A DNA stretch of 18,141 nt from Pseudomonadota bacterium (GTDB lineage: Bacteria; Pseudomonadota; Alphaproteobacteria; Rhizobiales; Xanthobacteraceae): positions 1 to 18,141 of the forward strand of contig JAFAFP010000266.1 in NCBI GenBank assembly GCA_023423415.1. Direction: 5' to 3'. How positions within the stretch are numbered: the first letter of the stretch is position 1; each line of letters starts with the position of its first letter. The notes below the pieces were generated by a model. It did no database searches, was not told the DNA's origin, and saw nothing but the letters and a program-made list of their open reading frames with translations. The translations under genes were made by a program, and so were the position numbers. Shown here one piece after another: positions 8,157 to 14,936 of the stretch.

Positions 8157-8574
8157 CTGGAGCGCTGCCGGACAAGACCGAGCGCGAGGTCGCTCAGGCC
8201 AAAGAGCTTGTCCGATCATCGGGCGGTGCGATCGATTGGAACGGTTTGCGGCGTCGGTCCCCTGGGTGAAAAGGGAGTGAATCCTCTTGGCGGCCCTGTA
8301 CTCGACAGGACGAAGTTCTCTTCGCTCTTCTATTGATCGGCCGCGAATCCCGATGATCCGAATAGCGTGACACGCCAACTGGCTGATAGTCTCGCGTGTT
8401 AAGCTGTCGTCTCGACCAGTTGTTTGGCGGCGCTGAACCGAGGTCAAATTTCAGGATTGATCTGGCTGTCCTCCAGTCAAATGACAGACGAAAAGCCCAG
8501 CCCAATGCTGTATGGGGAAGGGCGCAGGGCTCGCTGCCATACGCCCGCTTTCATTGGAAAGGGAGCGTTGACTT
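8157..8574. other. gene-poor stretch between the two modules
   Basis: 418 bases without a convincing gene. The first part (to about 8269) reads codon-like in one plus frame (ALPDKTEREVAQAKELV and onward to a TGA at 8267-8269) but has no start codon of its own, so it may be a remnant. A small inverted repeat CCTGT/ACAGG lies at 8295-8309. The putative operator described separately is at 8464-8489, followed by the leader of the VOC gene with GGAAAGGGAG before its ATG. No strong terminator or clear -35/-10 pair was recognised. Confidence 0.5.
8464..8489. promoter_or_regulatory. putative operator upstream of the VOC/hydrolase operon, copy of the 14860-14885 palindrome
   Basis: The left arm GGCTGTCCTC and right arm AATGACAGAC are spaced exactly as the arms of the perfect palindrome at 14860-14885; 18 of 27 aligned positions agree, nearly all of them in the arms. 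It lies 85 bases before the VOC start codon, a suitable place for a repressor site. It is my inference that both copies bind the same protein, most simply the TetR regulator encoded at the end of this gene group. Confidence 0.5.
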
Positions 8575-9126
8575 ATGGCCACCGGTTTGCCGCCAGACAG
8601 CATCCACAAGTTGCACCATTTCGCGTATCGATGCCGCGACGCGGAGGAAACCCGCGCCTTCTACGAGGATCTGCTGGGTCTGCCGCTGGTGCATCTGGTG
8701 CAGGCGGAAACGGTACCGAGCGTTGGCGAGCATTGTCCATTCGTTCACATCTTTTTTCAGATGCGGGACGGATCGTATCTCGCCTTCTTCGATCTTGGCG
8801 ACAATATCGCATCTGAGCCGTCACCGAATACGCCGTCCTGGGTCAATCACATCGCGCTCGAAATGGATTCGGTCGAGGACGTGCGTGCGGCCCGTGACCG
8901 TCTGGTTGCCGCCGGCCTCGACGTGAAGGGTGTGACCGACCACGACTTCATCAACTCAATCTATTTCTTCGATCCGAACGGGGTACGGCTCGAGCTGACC
9001 GTGCGCACCAAGGACGACGAACATATGGACGAGGCGGCCAAGCACGCACACGAAAAGCTTGCAGCCTGGTCCCGTCAGAAGGCGGAACGTGCGACTGCAA
9101 CGAAAGGGCAGGCCGCCCGTGCTTGA
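8575..9126 (+). CDS. VOC-family protein (single-domain glyoxalase/extradiol-dioxygenase superfamily)
   Basis: Metal-dependent enzyme of the vicinal oxygen chelate fold. Two beta-alpha-beta-beta-beta modules are visible. The expected metal ligands are H15 (KLHHFAYRC), H92 (VNHIALEM) and E140 (GVRLELT), the His-His-Glu set of type I extradiol dioxygenases; Y130 in NSIYFFDPNG corresponds to the conserved active-site tyrosine of those enzymes. At 183 residues it is a one-domain protein, whereas classical catechol extradiol dioxygenases have two domains near 300 residues, so ring cleavage is possible but unproven; isomerase or glyoxalase-type chemistry is the alternative. The C-terminal 40 residues are charged and probably flexible. 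The ribosome site GGAAAGGGAG is strong. The hydrolase gene overlaps its stop. Confidence 0.82.
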   Translation: MATGLPPDSIHKLHHFAYRCRDAEETRAFYEDLLGLPLVHLVQAETVPSVGEHCPFVHIFFQMRDGSYLAFFDLGDNIASEPSPNTPSWVNHIALEMDSVEDVRAARDRLVAAGLDVKGVTDHDFINSIYFFDPNGVRLELTVRTKDDEHMDEAAKHAHEKLAAWSRQKAERATATKGQAARA

Positions 9127-10237
9127 ACGTGTTTTTGCTGAGATCGACGTCAAGCCGGGTGCGAAGGAGGAAACGCAATCCGGCATCCAGATGATGCGAC
9201 CGCGCATCTATGGAATGCTGGAGCGCGAGCCCGGCGCAAAGGTTGGCGTGATCCTGATGCATCCCGCCAGCAACTTCATGAACCATCACATGGTGCGCGC
9301 TTTGTCGGAGCGCGGCATTGCGTGCATGGGGCTGAACAACCGCTATGTGAACAACGACTCTGTGTTGTTGATGGAGCGGGCGATCCAGGACCTGGGCGCG
9401 GGCGTCAAATGGATGCGCGCGCAAGGTTGCGACAAGGTGGTGCTGCTCGGTTATTCGGGCGGCGCGGCGCTTTCAGCCTTTTATCAGGCGCAGGCGGAGA
9501 AGCTGACCGTGCAGGCGACGCCTGCGGGCGATCCGGTCCCGTTGGTGCCGGGCGACTTGCCACCGGTCGACGGCCTCGTGTTCTGCGCGGCGCATGCCGG
9601 GCGTTCGCGTCTGCTGCTGGAGTGGATCGATCCATCGGTGACCGACGAAAATGATGCAGCGAGCCGCGATCCGTCGCTCGATATGTACGATCCGGCCAAT
9701 GGCGTGCCATATTCTTCGGAATTCCTGTCGCGCTATCGCGCAGGGCAACTGAAACGCCGCGACAAGATCGAGGCCTGGGTGTGGGAACGGCTGCGCACAC
9801 TGCGCGCAATGCCGGGCGGCGCTACTGACCAGGCGTTCGTCGTGCACCGGACCTTCGCCGATCCGCGCTTTCAGGACATGACGATTGATCCGAGCGACCG
9901 CAAGCCAGGCGGCATGTGGGGCAACGCCAAGGGCGTGAACTACGCCTCGAACGCAATCGGCCGCTATACAAGTCTGACCGCCTTCCTCAGCCAGTGGGCG
10001 TCGGTGTCGCAGGCCGATGGTCCGGACAATGCGGCGAAAACCTCATGTCCCGTGCTATACGTCGATTTCACCGCTGATGAAGCCAGCTTTCCGTCAACGC
10101 GGGATCTGTGGCTGAACGCGCTCGACAAGCGCGCCGCCTTCCACGCGGTGAAGGGTGCCGACCATTACATCAAGGGCCGGCCGGAATTGCTGGCGGAAGC
10201 TGGTGATGTGATCGCAAATTGGGTCAAGCGGCTTTGA
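9119..10237 (+). CDS. alpha/beta-hydrolase fold enzyme
   Basis: Serine hydrolase of unknown substrate. The nucleophile elbow GYSGG places the serine at residue 113. The acid is probably D320 in TADEASFP and the base H349 in KGADHYIKG, so the triad is complete in the usual order. A long insertion between the elbow and the acid (roughly residues 130-300) forms a large cap region, making the protein longer (372 residues) than simple meta-cleavage hydrolases. The preferred start is GTG at 9119, overlapping the VOC stop by eight bases; an earlier in-frame ATG at 9059 would give a long overlap and an arginine-rich leader and is less likely. Coupling to the VOC gene suggests it hydrolyses the product of that enzyme, for example a ring-fission ketone or ester; this is inference. 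Confidence 0.85.
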   Translation: MLERVFAEIDVKPGAKEETQSGIQMMRPRIYGMLEREPGAKVGVILMHPASNFMNHHMVRALSERGIACMGLNNRYVNNDSVLLMERAIQDLGAGVKWMRAQGCDKVVLLGYSGGAALSAFYQAQAEKLTVQATPAGDPVPLVPGDLPPVDGLVFCAAHAGRSRLLLEWIDPSVTDENDAASRDPSLDMYDPANGVPYSSEFLSRYRAGQLKRRDKIEAWVWERLRTLRAMPGGATDQAFVVHRTFADPRFQDMTIDPSDRKPGGMWGNAKGVNYASNAIGRYTSLTAFLSQWASVSQADGPDNAAKTSCPVLYVDFTADEASFPSTRDLWLNALDKRAAFHAVKGADHYIKGRPELLAEAGDVIANWVKRL

Positions 10238-10294
10238 TGCGTATCCGCGCGCTGGCGTGCTAGCGCACGGGCACGATTCGTGTTCACATCGCGT

Positions 10295-10969
10295 ATGGCA
10301 ATGAAGGACGATGCATCGGTCGTGCGATTGCGTCCTGGGCGTCCCCGCTCGGACGAAGCGAACGACCGCATCCTGCATACCGCGATGACGCTGATCCGTG
10401 AGGTCGGCGTTGCGCGGATGTCGCTCGACGAGGTCGCCTCGCGGGCGCGTGTCAGCAAGCCGACGATCTATCGACGCTGGTCGAGCAAGACCGATCTCGC
10501 AGTGGCGGCGATTGTGGAAGCCTGCCGGCCGGAGGGACCGCCCGCCAGCGGGCGTCCGTTGCAGGATATCGTCGATTTGCTTGGTTATTTCCGCACGCAT
10601 TTCGAAGCGAAGATCCAGCTTCCGACGCTCGGTAGCCTGCTGCAGGAAAGCAACCAGACACCGGGCCTGCTGGCCGCGTTTCGCGATTCCGCAGTCCGTC
10701 GCTTTCGCGCGCGTTTTGTGGAGCTGATTGAAGCTGCACGACGCGATGAGCTGATGCGCAATGACGGTTCGGTCCCGATGATTGTTGAAATGCTGATCGG
10801 CGCTTATTACGCGCGGGCGATCGTGGGAGGAGCGTTCTCCGATCGTTGGCCGCTCGACCTGCTGAATGGGTCCGGCCTGCTCACAGAGCAGGGGCAGCGC
10901 GCGGTCGCGGCAATGGCGGCAGCCAAACGGCCGGATGCGAGCGCCCGCAAGCCGGCGCGCAAGCGCTGA
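10295..10969 (+). CDS. TetR/AcrR-family transcriptional repressor
   Basis: DNA-binding regulator that would release its operator on binding an effector, usually a pathway compound. The N-terminal helix-turn-helix is typical: GRPRSDEANDRILHTAMTL, then MSLDEVASRARVSKPTIYRRW. The C-terminal ligand domain is all-helical. The start is uncertain: GTG 10280, ATG 10295 and ATG 10301 are in frame and none has a strong ribosome site. It begins 57 bases or less after the hydrolase stop, so it may be the third gene of that operon, giving autoregulation. Candidate targets are the paired palindromes at 8464-8489 and 14860-14885, or the one at 11070-11086. The tail is rich in Ala, Lys and Arg. Confidence 0.85.
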   Translation: MAMKDDASVVRLRPGRPRSDEANDRILHTAMTLIREVGVARMSLDEVASRARVSKPTIYRRWSSKTDLAVAAIVEACRPEGPPASGRPLQDIVDLLGYFRTHFEAKIQLPTLGSLLQESNQTPGLLAAFRDSAVRRFRARFVELIEAARRDELMRNDGSVPMIVEMLIGAYYARAIVGGAFSDRWPLDLLNGSGLLTEQGQRAVAAMAAAKRPDASARKPARKR

Positions 10970-11059
10970 CCCCTATCCAGCCGGACACAATCAACGCTTT
11001 GTAAAATAAAGAGAATTCCAGCCGCGTCAGGTCGCCGCGCAGATATGAACAGGGCTTGT

Positions 11060-11096
11060 CTTATCTAATTACGATACTGTATCGTATCTAAATAAG
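11060..11096. promoter_or_regulatory. 37-bp near-palindrome upstream of the LuxR-type gene (17-bp perfect core)
   Basis: The core TACGATAC-T-GTATCGTA at 11070-11086 is a perfect 8-1-8 inverted repeat. Symmetry continues outwards so that 15 of 18 positions match on each side (CTTATCTAAT... against ...CTAAATAAG). A further TTGT/ACAA pair at the edges (11056-11101) is reached with one bulge. The single-base centre cannot form a hairpin loop, so this is a protein-binding site rather than a terminator. It lies 28 bases before the LuxR-type start codon and would overlap its promoter. It is also 3' of the TetR gene, so either regulator may bind. Confidence 0.65.
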
Positions 11097-11124
11097 AACA
11101 AAACCGCTCGAGAGGGAGGGCGTC

Positions 11125-11919
11125 ATGAACATCGTCAATGCAACGACTGTTTTCGATACGCATCTGGCAACCCGTGCGCAGGTCGCGCGGCTGATCGAAA
11201 CCATTGGCAGACCGGATTTCGCCGATACCGTCATGGAAGTGATCGGCCGGTTCATGCCAGTCGCGCATTTTGCGGCATTGCTCCAGGACGCGAAATCCGG
11301 TGTGCAGGTCATCGCGGCTGCGAGCCGGTCGCGTGACGATACGTCCTCGACGATCGCACATGCTTATGCACGGCAATATTTCCGCAACGATCCGGCGCGC
11401 CGGACAAGCTGGGCGGAGCAGGCTGCTCAACATGTCTCGCTGACGCATCTGCGATCCTGCGATCTCAGCCATTCGCCATATCGGCGCGAATGCTACGACA
11501 AGCCCGGCATCATCGAGCGGTTGTCGGTGATCTGCGAAAGTGGTGATTACGTCGATAGTCTGAATTTCTACCGGACTCATCAGGAGGGGCCATTCGAGGT
11601 GGCCGAATACGATATCGCCATCGAAACGACCGCGCTGCTGCTTCCTTTCATCCGCCGCCATCGCGCGATTGTTGCATCGCCGGCCGCTAATCGCGCCGAA
11701 ACACTGGCCCGGTTCGCCAAGCGCCTTCAGAGCTTGCCGCACCGACTTGCGCAACGTGAGATCGAGGTGTGCGCGCGCGCGCTGATTGGTATGAGCGTCG
11801 AAGCGACTGCGCTGGATCTCGGCATCCGGCCAACGTCAGTCACGACCTATCGCCAACGCGCGTATCAGAAGCTCAACATCTCGTCGCAGAACGAGCTGTT
11901 TGCGCTCGTTCTGCATTGA
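11125..11919 (+). CDS. LuxR-family (helix-turn-helix) transcriptional regulator
   Basis: The C-terminal 60 residues form a LuxR/FixJ-type DNA-binding domain: LPHRLAQREIEVCARAL, then the recognition-helix region IRPTSVTTYRQRAYQKLNI. The N-terminal 190 residues are not recognised; they contain no receiver aspartate pocket or obvious membrane segment and may be a small-molecule sensing domain of PAS/GAF or similar type. A good ribosome site (GAGAGGGAGGG) precedes ATG 11125. The gene ends 11 bases from the convergent MBL gene. It probably controls one of the neighbouring catabolic operons; no LuxI-type synthase is present, so quorum sensing should not be assumed. Confidence 0.82.
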   Translation: MNIVNATTVFDTHLATRAQVARLIETIGRPDFADTVMEVIGRFMPVAHFAALLQDAKSGVQVIAAASRSRDDTSSTIAHAYARQYFRNDPARRTSWAEQAAQHVSLTHLRSCDLSHSPYRRECYDKPGIIERLSVICESGDYVDSLNFYRTHQEGPFEVAEYDIAIETTALLLPFIRRHRAIVASPAANRAETLARFAKRLQSLPHRLAQREIEVCARALIGMSVEATALDLGIRPTSVTTYRQRAYQKLNISSQNELFALVLH

Positions 11920-11930
11920 GAGGGCGCGCC

Positions 11931-12881
11931 TCAGACGTGCAGGCTCTTCCAGATTTCCTGGTCGCGCTCGGCGGTCCAGGGCACAGGCGTTTCGATGCCG
12001 CGCGCTTCATCATAGGCGCGTGAAACGTCGAACGGCAGAGCGTGACCGAAGATCGCCCAGTCGCCGTAACGCGGTTTCAATTCCGCGAGCGCGCGCTTGT
12101 AGGTGGCCACAAGGTCGAGACCCTGCTCGACGGAACTGCCGACCACGTTGCGAAGTGCAACCAGGAAGCCCTTCATATCGGCGATCGAGGCCTGCACGGC
12201 TTTGCTGCCAGTAAGCGCGGCGCCGCGGCCAGGCATTGCGACTTTCGCATCGAGCGCCGCGAGTTCGTCGAGGCGAGTGATCCAGTCCGACAGGAAGCCT
12301 TCGCCGGTATAGGGCGTGGCGCGCTGCTCGAGCAGGTCTCCGGTGAACAGAACGCGCTCTTCCGGCAGCCAGCAGATCGAATCGCCGGCGGTGTGGCCGC
12401 GTCCGGCGGCGCGCAATCGCACCTCGCGGCCGCTGAACCAGAAGCTCATTTCGCGGTCGAACGTCAGATGCGGGATCGTTAGTCCGGGAATCTCCTCGAC
12501 GCCCTTGAACAGCCGCGGAAAGCGCCGCACCTCGACCTCGAAATCGAACTGGCCGGTGGTGCGGATCATCTCAAGCGTATCGCGCGAAGCGACAATTTCG
12601 GCGTCATCGTAGGCCGAGGCGCCAAGCACGCGCACGGCATGATAATGTGTGAGGAACACGTGCTTTACCGGCTTGTCGGTGATGGTACGGATGTCGGCGA
12701 TGAATTCGCGGGCCATGCGTGGCGTCGCCCGCGTATCGATCACGAGGCAGGATTCGTCGCCGACGATCAGGCCGACATTGGGATCGAAGTCGCTGACATA
12801 GCCGTAAACGTCAGTCGCGAATTCGACAAGCTTCGCCTTCTGATCTGCGGTGTCCGTGGCGGAAGCAAATGCTGTGCTCAC
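11931..12881 (-). CDS. MBL-fold metallo-hydrolase with an altered metal site
   Basis: Metallo-beta-lactamase-fold protein of unknown substrate. The usual HxHxDH motif reads H79-Y-H81-A-V83-R84, so the Asp and His of the second metal site are replaced. The next ligand His is present (H163 in GRGHTAGD), as is the bridging Asp (D182 in FTGD), but the final His, normally in PGHG, is R219 in MPGRG. Ligands of metal site 1 are thus kept and those of site 2 are lost together, which points to a mononuclear or repurposed enzyme. I recall other alphaproteobacterial proteins with the same HYHAVRVLGAS and PGRG signatures, so this is likely a subfamily rather than a damaged gene. GTG 12881 follows the small upstream gene stop by one base, behind AAAGGA. 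Confidence 0.85.
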   Translation of the reverse strand: MSTAFASATDTADQKAKLVEFATDVYGYVSDFDPNVGLIVGDESCLVIDTRATPRMAREFIADIRTITDKPVKHVFLTHYHAVRVLGASAYDDAEIVASRDTLEMIRTTGQFDFEVEVRRFPRLFKGVEEIPGLTIPHLTFDREMSFWFSGREVRLRAAGRGHTAGDSICWLPEERVLFTGDLLEQRATPYTGEGFLSDWITRLDELAALDAKVAMPGRGAALTGSKAVQASIADMKGFLVALRNVVGSSVEQGLDLVATYKRALAELKPRYGDWAIFGHALPFDVSRAYDEARGIETPVPWTAERDQEIWKSLHV

Positions 12882-12882
12882 A

Positions 12883-13086
12883 TTATTGTCCTTTGCTGGT
12901 GTTGATCGGTGCGGTGTTCAGCGCTTTTTCGACGATGCTCTGCAGCGTTTGCGTGCCAACCTCGCGGCCGAGCAGAATGCTGATACGCGCCAGCAGACCC
13001 GAGGTGCCCTGCGGCCCGGTGGCGTCGCAGGCGCGAACCAGAATTTCGAGGATCTCGTCGCCCTCGGCTTGGGACAAAACTGTCAT
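12883..13086 (-). CDS. small conserved protein, DUF2783-like
   Basis: 67-residue protein lying between the FAD monooxygenase and MBL genes. ATG at 13086 overlaps the monooxygenase stop in an ATGA arrangement, so translation is coupled; an ATG nine bases earlier (13095) is the alternative. The sequence is two or three helices (EGDEILEILVRACDAT, then LLARISILLGREVG, then LQSIVEKAL). Size, helical pattern and position match DUF2783 proteins, which in my memory recur beside MhpA-type FAD monooxygenases. The biochemical role is unknown; an accessory or stabilising subunit of the monooxygenase is a guess. Confidence 0.7.
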   Translation of the reverse strand: MTVLSQAEGDEILEILVRACDATGPQGTSGLLARISILLGREVGTQTLQSIVEKALNTAPINTSKGQ

Positions 13087-14798
13087 GCTGCGCACTCCAT
13101 GTTGCCCTTGCCGCGCAGAAGGTCCGGCGTTGGCGGCGCCTGCAATTGTTGCGAGCGGGCGATGACATGTCCGTCCGGCCGCAGCAGATAGGTTGCGCCG
13201 TCGTGCGCCCCATAGGCTTTGAACAGGGCGCCGTCCGGATCGATGAGCACCGGCAACGGCAGAGTGCGCGCGCTGCGCGAGATGACGTAGCTGCGGAGCG
13301 TGACGCCCGGCACTAACGACGCGGCGGCTGTGGCGGGCGGCAGATCGGCGTCATCCGGCAGGAAGTGAAGCGCAACGAATGCGCCTTCCAGATACTGAAG
13401 GAGATGGCCTTCGGTTCCGTCCGGATGGATGATCCGTCCGTTTGCGAACGGAGATCCAGGCACTAGTCCGCCGCTTTCATTCCAATTGTCAGCGACATTG
13501 AGCGGCGAGGCTGGATAAGACTGCGCGACTGCGAGCCGGCCGCCATTGACCATCGGCCGCACGTCCGGCAGGTGGCGTGCGAGATCGAGCACGGCGTCGC
13601 GGAACAGGCGGCGCGCGGGCGTATCAGGTGTCAGAAACAGTGCGCTGCGGTTGGTGACGTCGATATTCTCCACCGCGGCGGCGTGGCGCTCGCTGTGATA
13701 GCTGTCGATCAGCGTTGGTTCGGCCAGGCCCGCAATCACCAACCCGAGCTTCCAGCCGAGATTGTCGGCATCGGCGATACCCGTGTTGCCGCCACGTGCT
13801 CCGAATGGGGGCACCTGATGCGCTGCATCGCCGAGATAGATCACGCGGCCATCGACAAAGCGATCCGTCAGGCGGCGCTTGTAGCGCCACACGCCGGTCC
13901 ACACGATGTCATAAGGCGTGTCTTCGCCGAGCGCGCGCTGCAGTCGCCGGTGGATTTCGTCTATCGTGCCGGCCCGCTCGATATCGGGATAGTGGCTAAT
14001 CTGACAATTGAAGCGGCAGACGCCGTCCGCCATCTGATGGTTCAACACCACGCCGCCATCGTTGAAATCGGCGTCGAGCCACATCCGTCGCTCGCAAGCG
14101 GAATGAGTGTTGGCGCGGATATCGGCGATGCACCAGGCATCCTCGAACAGATGGGTGTGCGAGGGCACATTCAGGCTGTTGCGGATGAAGCTGTTACCGC
14201 CGTCGCAGGCGGCCAGCCACTCGGTCTCGAGCTCGTAAGGACCTTCCGGCGTTTCGATCGTAAGCGTGGTGTGATCGTCCTGCGATGAAACGCCGACGAT
14301 ACGGCTCTTCCAACGCAGGTCGATGGCGTCCACTTCTGCGATGCGATCGACGAGGTATTGTTCGACGAAGAATTGCTGCAGGTTGGTGTAGGGCGGAATG
14401 TATGAACCATCCGCGCCTTTCGACGAGAACGAATAGACCTCATCCTCGCCCTTGAACACGCGGCCGTTGCTCCAGCCAACGCCCTTTTCGATCACACGCC
14501 GTGCGACGCCGAGCCGTTCGAAAATCTCCAGCGTGCGTTCGACGTAAACAACGCCACGCGATGACAAACCGAGCGCACCAACATTGTCGTCTTCATCGAT
14601 GATTACGACAGGAATGCCGCGCAACCCGAGGTCCAGCGCGAGCGTGAGGCCGGTTAACCCCGCGCCGGCGATGACGACCGGGTAGCGTGGTTGCTTGCCC
14701 GATGCGATCTCTGGCGGCGTGCGGAACGGATAGATCGGCAATTCATAGCCATCCATCGCTTGCGGTTGGTAATGCGATGTGCTGTCGCGCCCCGCCAC
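13083..14798 (-). CDS. FAD-dependent aromatic monooxygenase (MhpA/phenol-hydroxylase group)
   Basis: Class A flavoprotein hydroxylase that would add one oxygen ortho or para to a phenolic group using NAD(P)H. The FAD dinucleotide motif GAGLTG is at residues 45-50, the DG motif at D199-G200 (ACDGGNSF) and the GD motif at G323-D324 (YLGDAAHQVPPFGARGG), followed by GIADADNLGWKL. A C-terminal thioredoxin-like domain (about 480-565, ending near TYLLRPDGHVIAR) is as in MhpA and phenol hydroxylases. 571 residues is normal for this subgroup. GTG 14798 has AAGGAA seven bases before it. It heads a three-gene operon with the DUF2783-like and MBL genes and is divergent from the GST pair, sharing the palindrome at 14860-14885. 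Confidence 0.88.
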   Translation of the reverse strand: MAGRDSTSHYQPQAMDGYELPIYPFRTPPEIASGKQPRYPVVIAGAGLTGLTLALDLGLRGIPVVIIDEDDNVGALGLSSRGVVYVERTLEIFERLGVARRVIEKGVGWSNGRVFKGEDEVYSFSSKGADGSYIPPYTNLQQFFVEQYLVDRIAEVDAIDLRWKSRIVGVSSQDDHTTLTIETPEGPYELETEWLAACDGGNSFIRNSLNVPSHTHLFEDAWCIADIRANTHSACERRMWLDADFNDGGVVLNHQMADGVCRFNCQISHYPDIERAGTIDEIHRRLQRALGEDTPYDIVWTGVWRYKRRLTDRFVDGRVIYLGDAAHQVPPFGARGGNTGIADADNLGWKLGLVIAGLAEPTLIDSYHSERHAAAVENIDVTNRSALFLTPDTPARRLFRDAVLDLARHLPDVRPMVNGGRLAVAQSYPASPLNVADNWNESGGLVPGSPFANGRIIHPDGTEGHLLQYLEGAFVALHFLPDDADLPPATAAASLVPGVTLRSYVISRSARTLPLPVLIDPDGALFKAYGAHDGATYLLRPDGHVIARSQQLQAPPTPDLLRGKGNMECAA

Positions 14799-14859
14799 CT
14801 GATTGTTCCTTGCTGTCCGGTTAAATCCTTCGTTTTCAGACCATCCGGGACCGGGTCGC

Positions 14860-14885
14860 GTCTGTCCTTTGGATTAAGGACAGAC
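14860..14885. promoter_or_regulatory. perfect 10-6-10 inverted repeat in the divergent monooxygenase/GST promoter region
   Basis: GTCTGTCCTT at 14860-14869 and AAGGACAGAC at 14876-14885 are exact reverse complements around TGGATT. The region between the divergent start codons is only 138 bases, and the repeat is 51 bases from the GST start and 61 from the monooxygenase start. It can serve both promoters at once. A diverged copy with the same geometry lies at 8464-8489. It could form an RNA hairpin, but with no T-run and its position between divergent starts an operator is the better reading. Confidence 0.72.
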
Positions 14886-14936
14886 CTGCAAGACGTGCCG
14901 TGCGACGGTCATTGCGACGCAGCGAAGGAGACTGAC

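Noticed and set aside
9059..9118. Earlier ATG for the alpha/beta hydrolase
   Set aside because: It would overlap the VOC gene by 68 bases. The added residues are Arg/Pro-rich and look like VOC-gene shadow; GTG 9119 gives a normal short overlap.
10256..10269. Possible hairpin terminator between the hydrolase and TetR genes (CGTGC/GCACG)
   Set aside because: Only five base pairs and no T-run; too weak to claim.
13572..14288. Plus-strand open frame opposite the FAD monooxygenase
   Set aside because: High GC produces long antisense frames. The minus-strand frame carries the FAD motifs, so this one is a shadow.
14691..14936. N-terminal extension of the first GST back to an upstream start
   Set aside because: It would overlap the divergent monooxygenase start, span the palindromic operator and add a Cys/Arg-rich leader unlike any GST. 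GTG 14937 has an ideal ribosome site.
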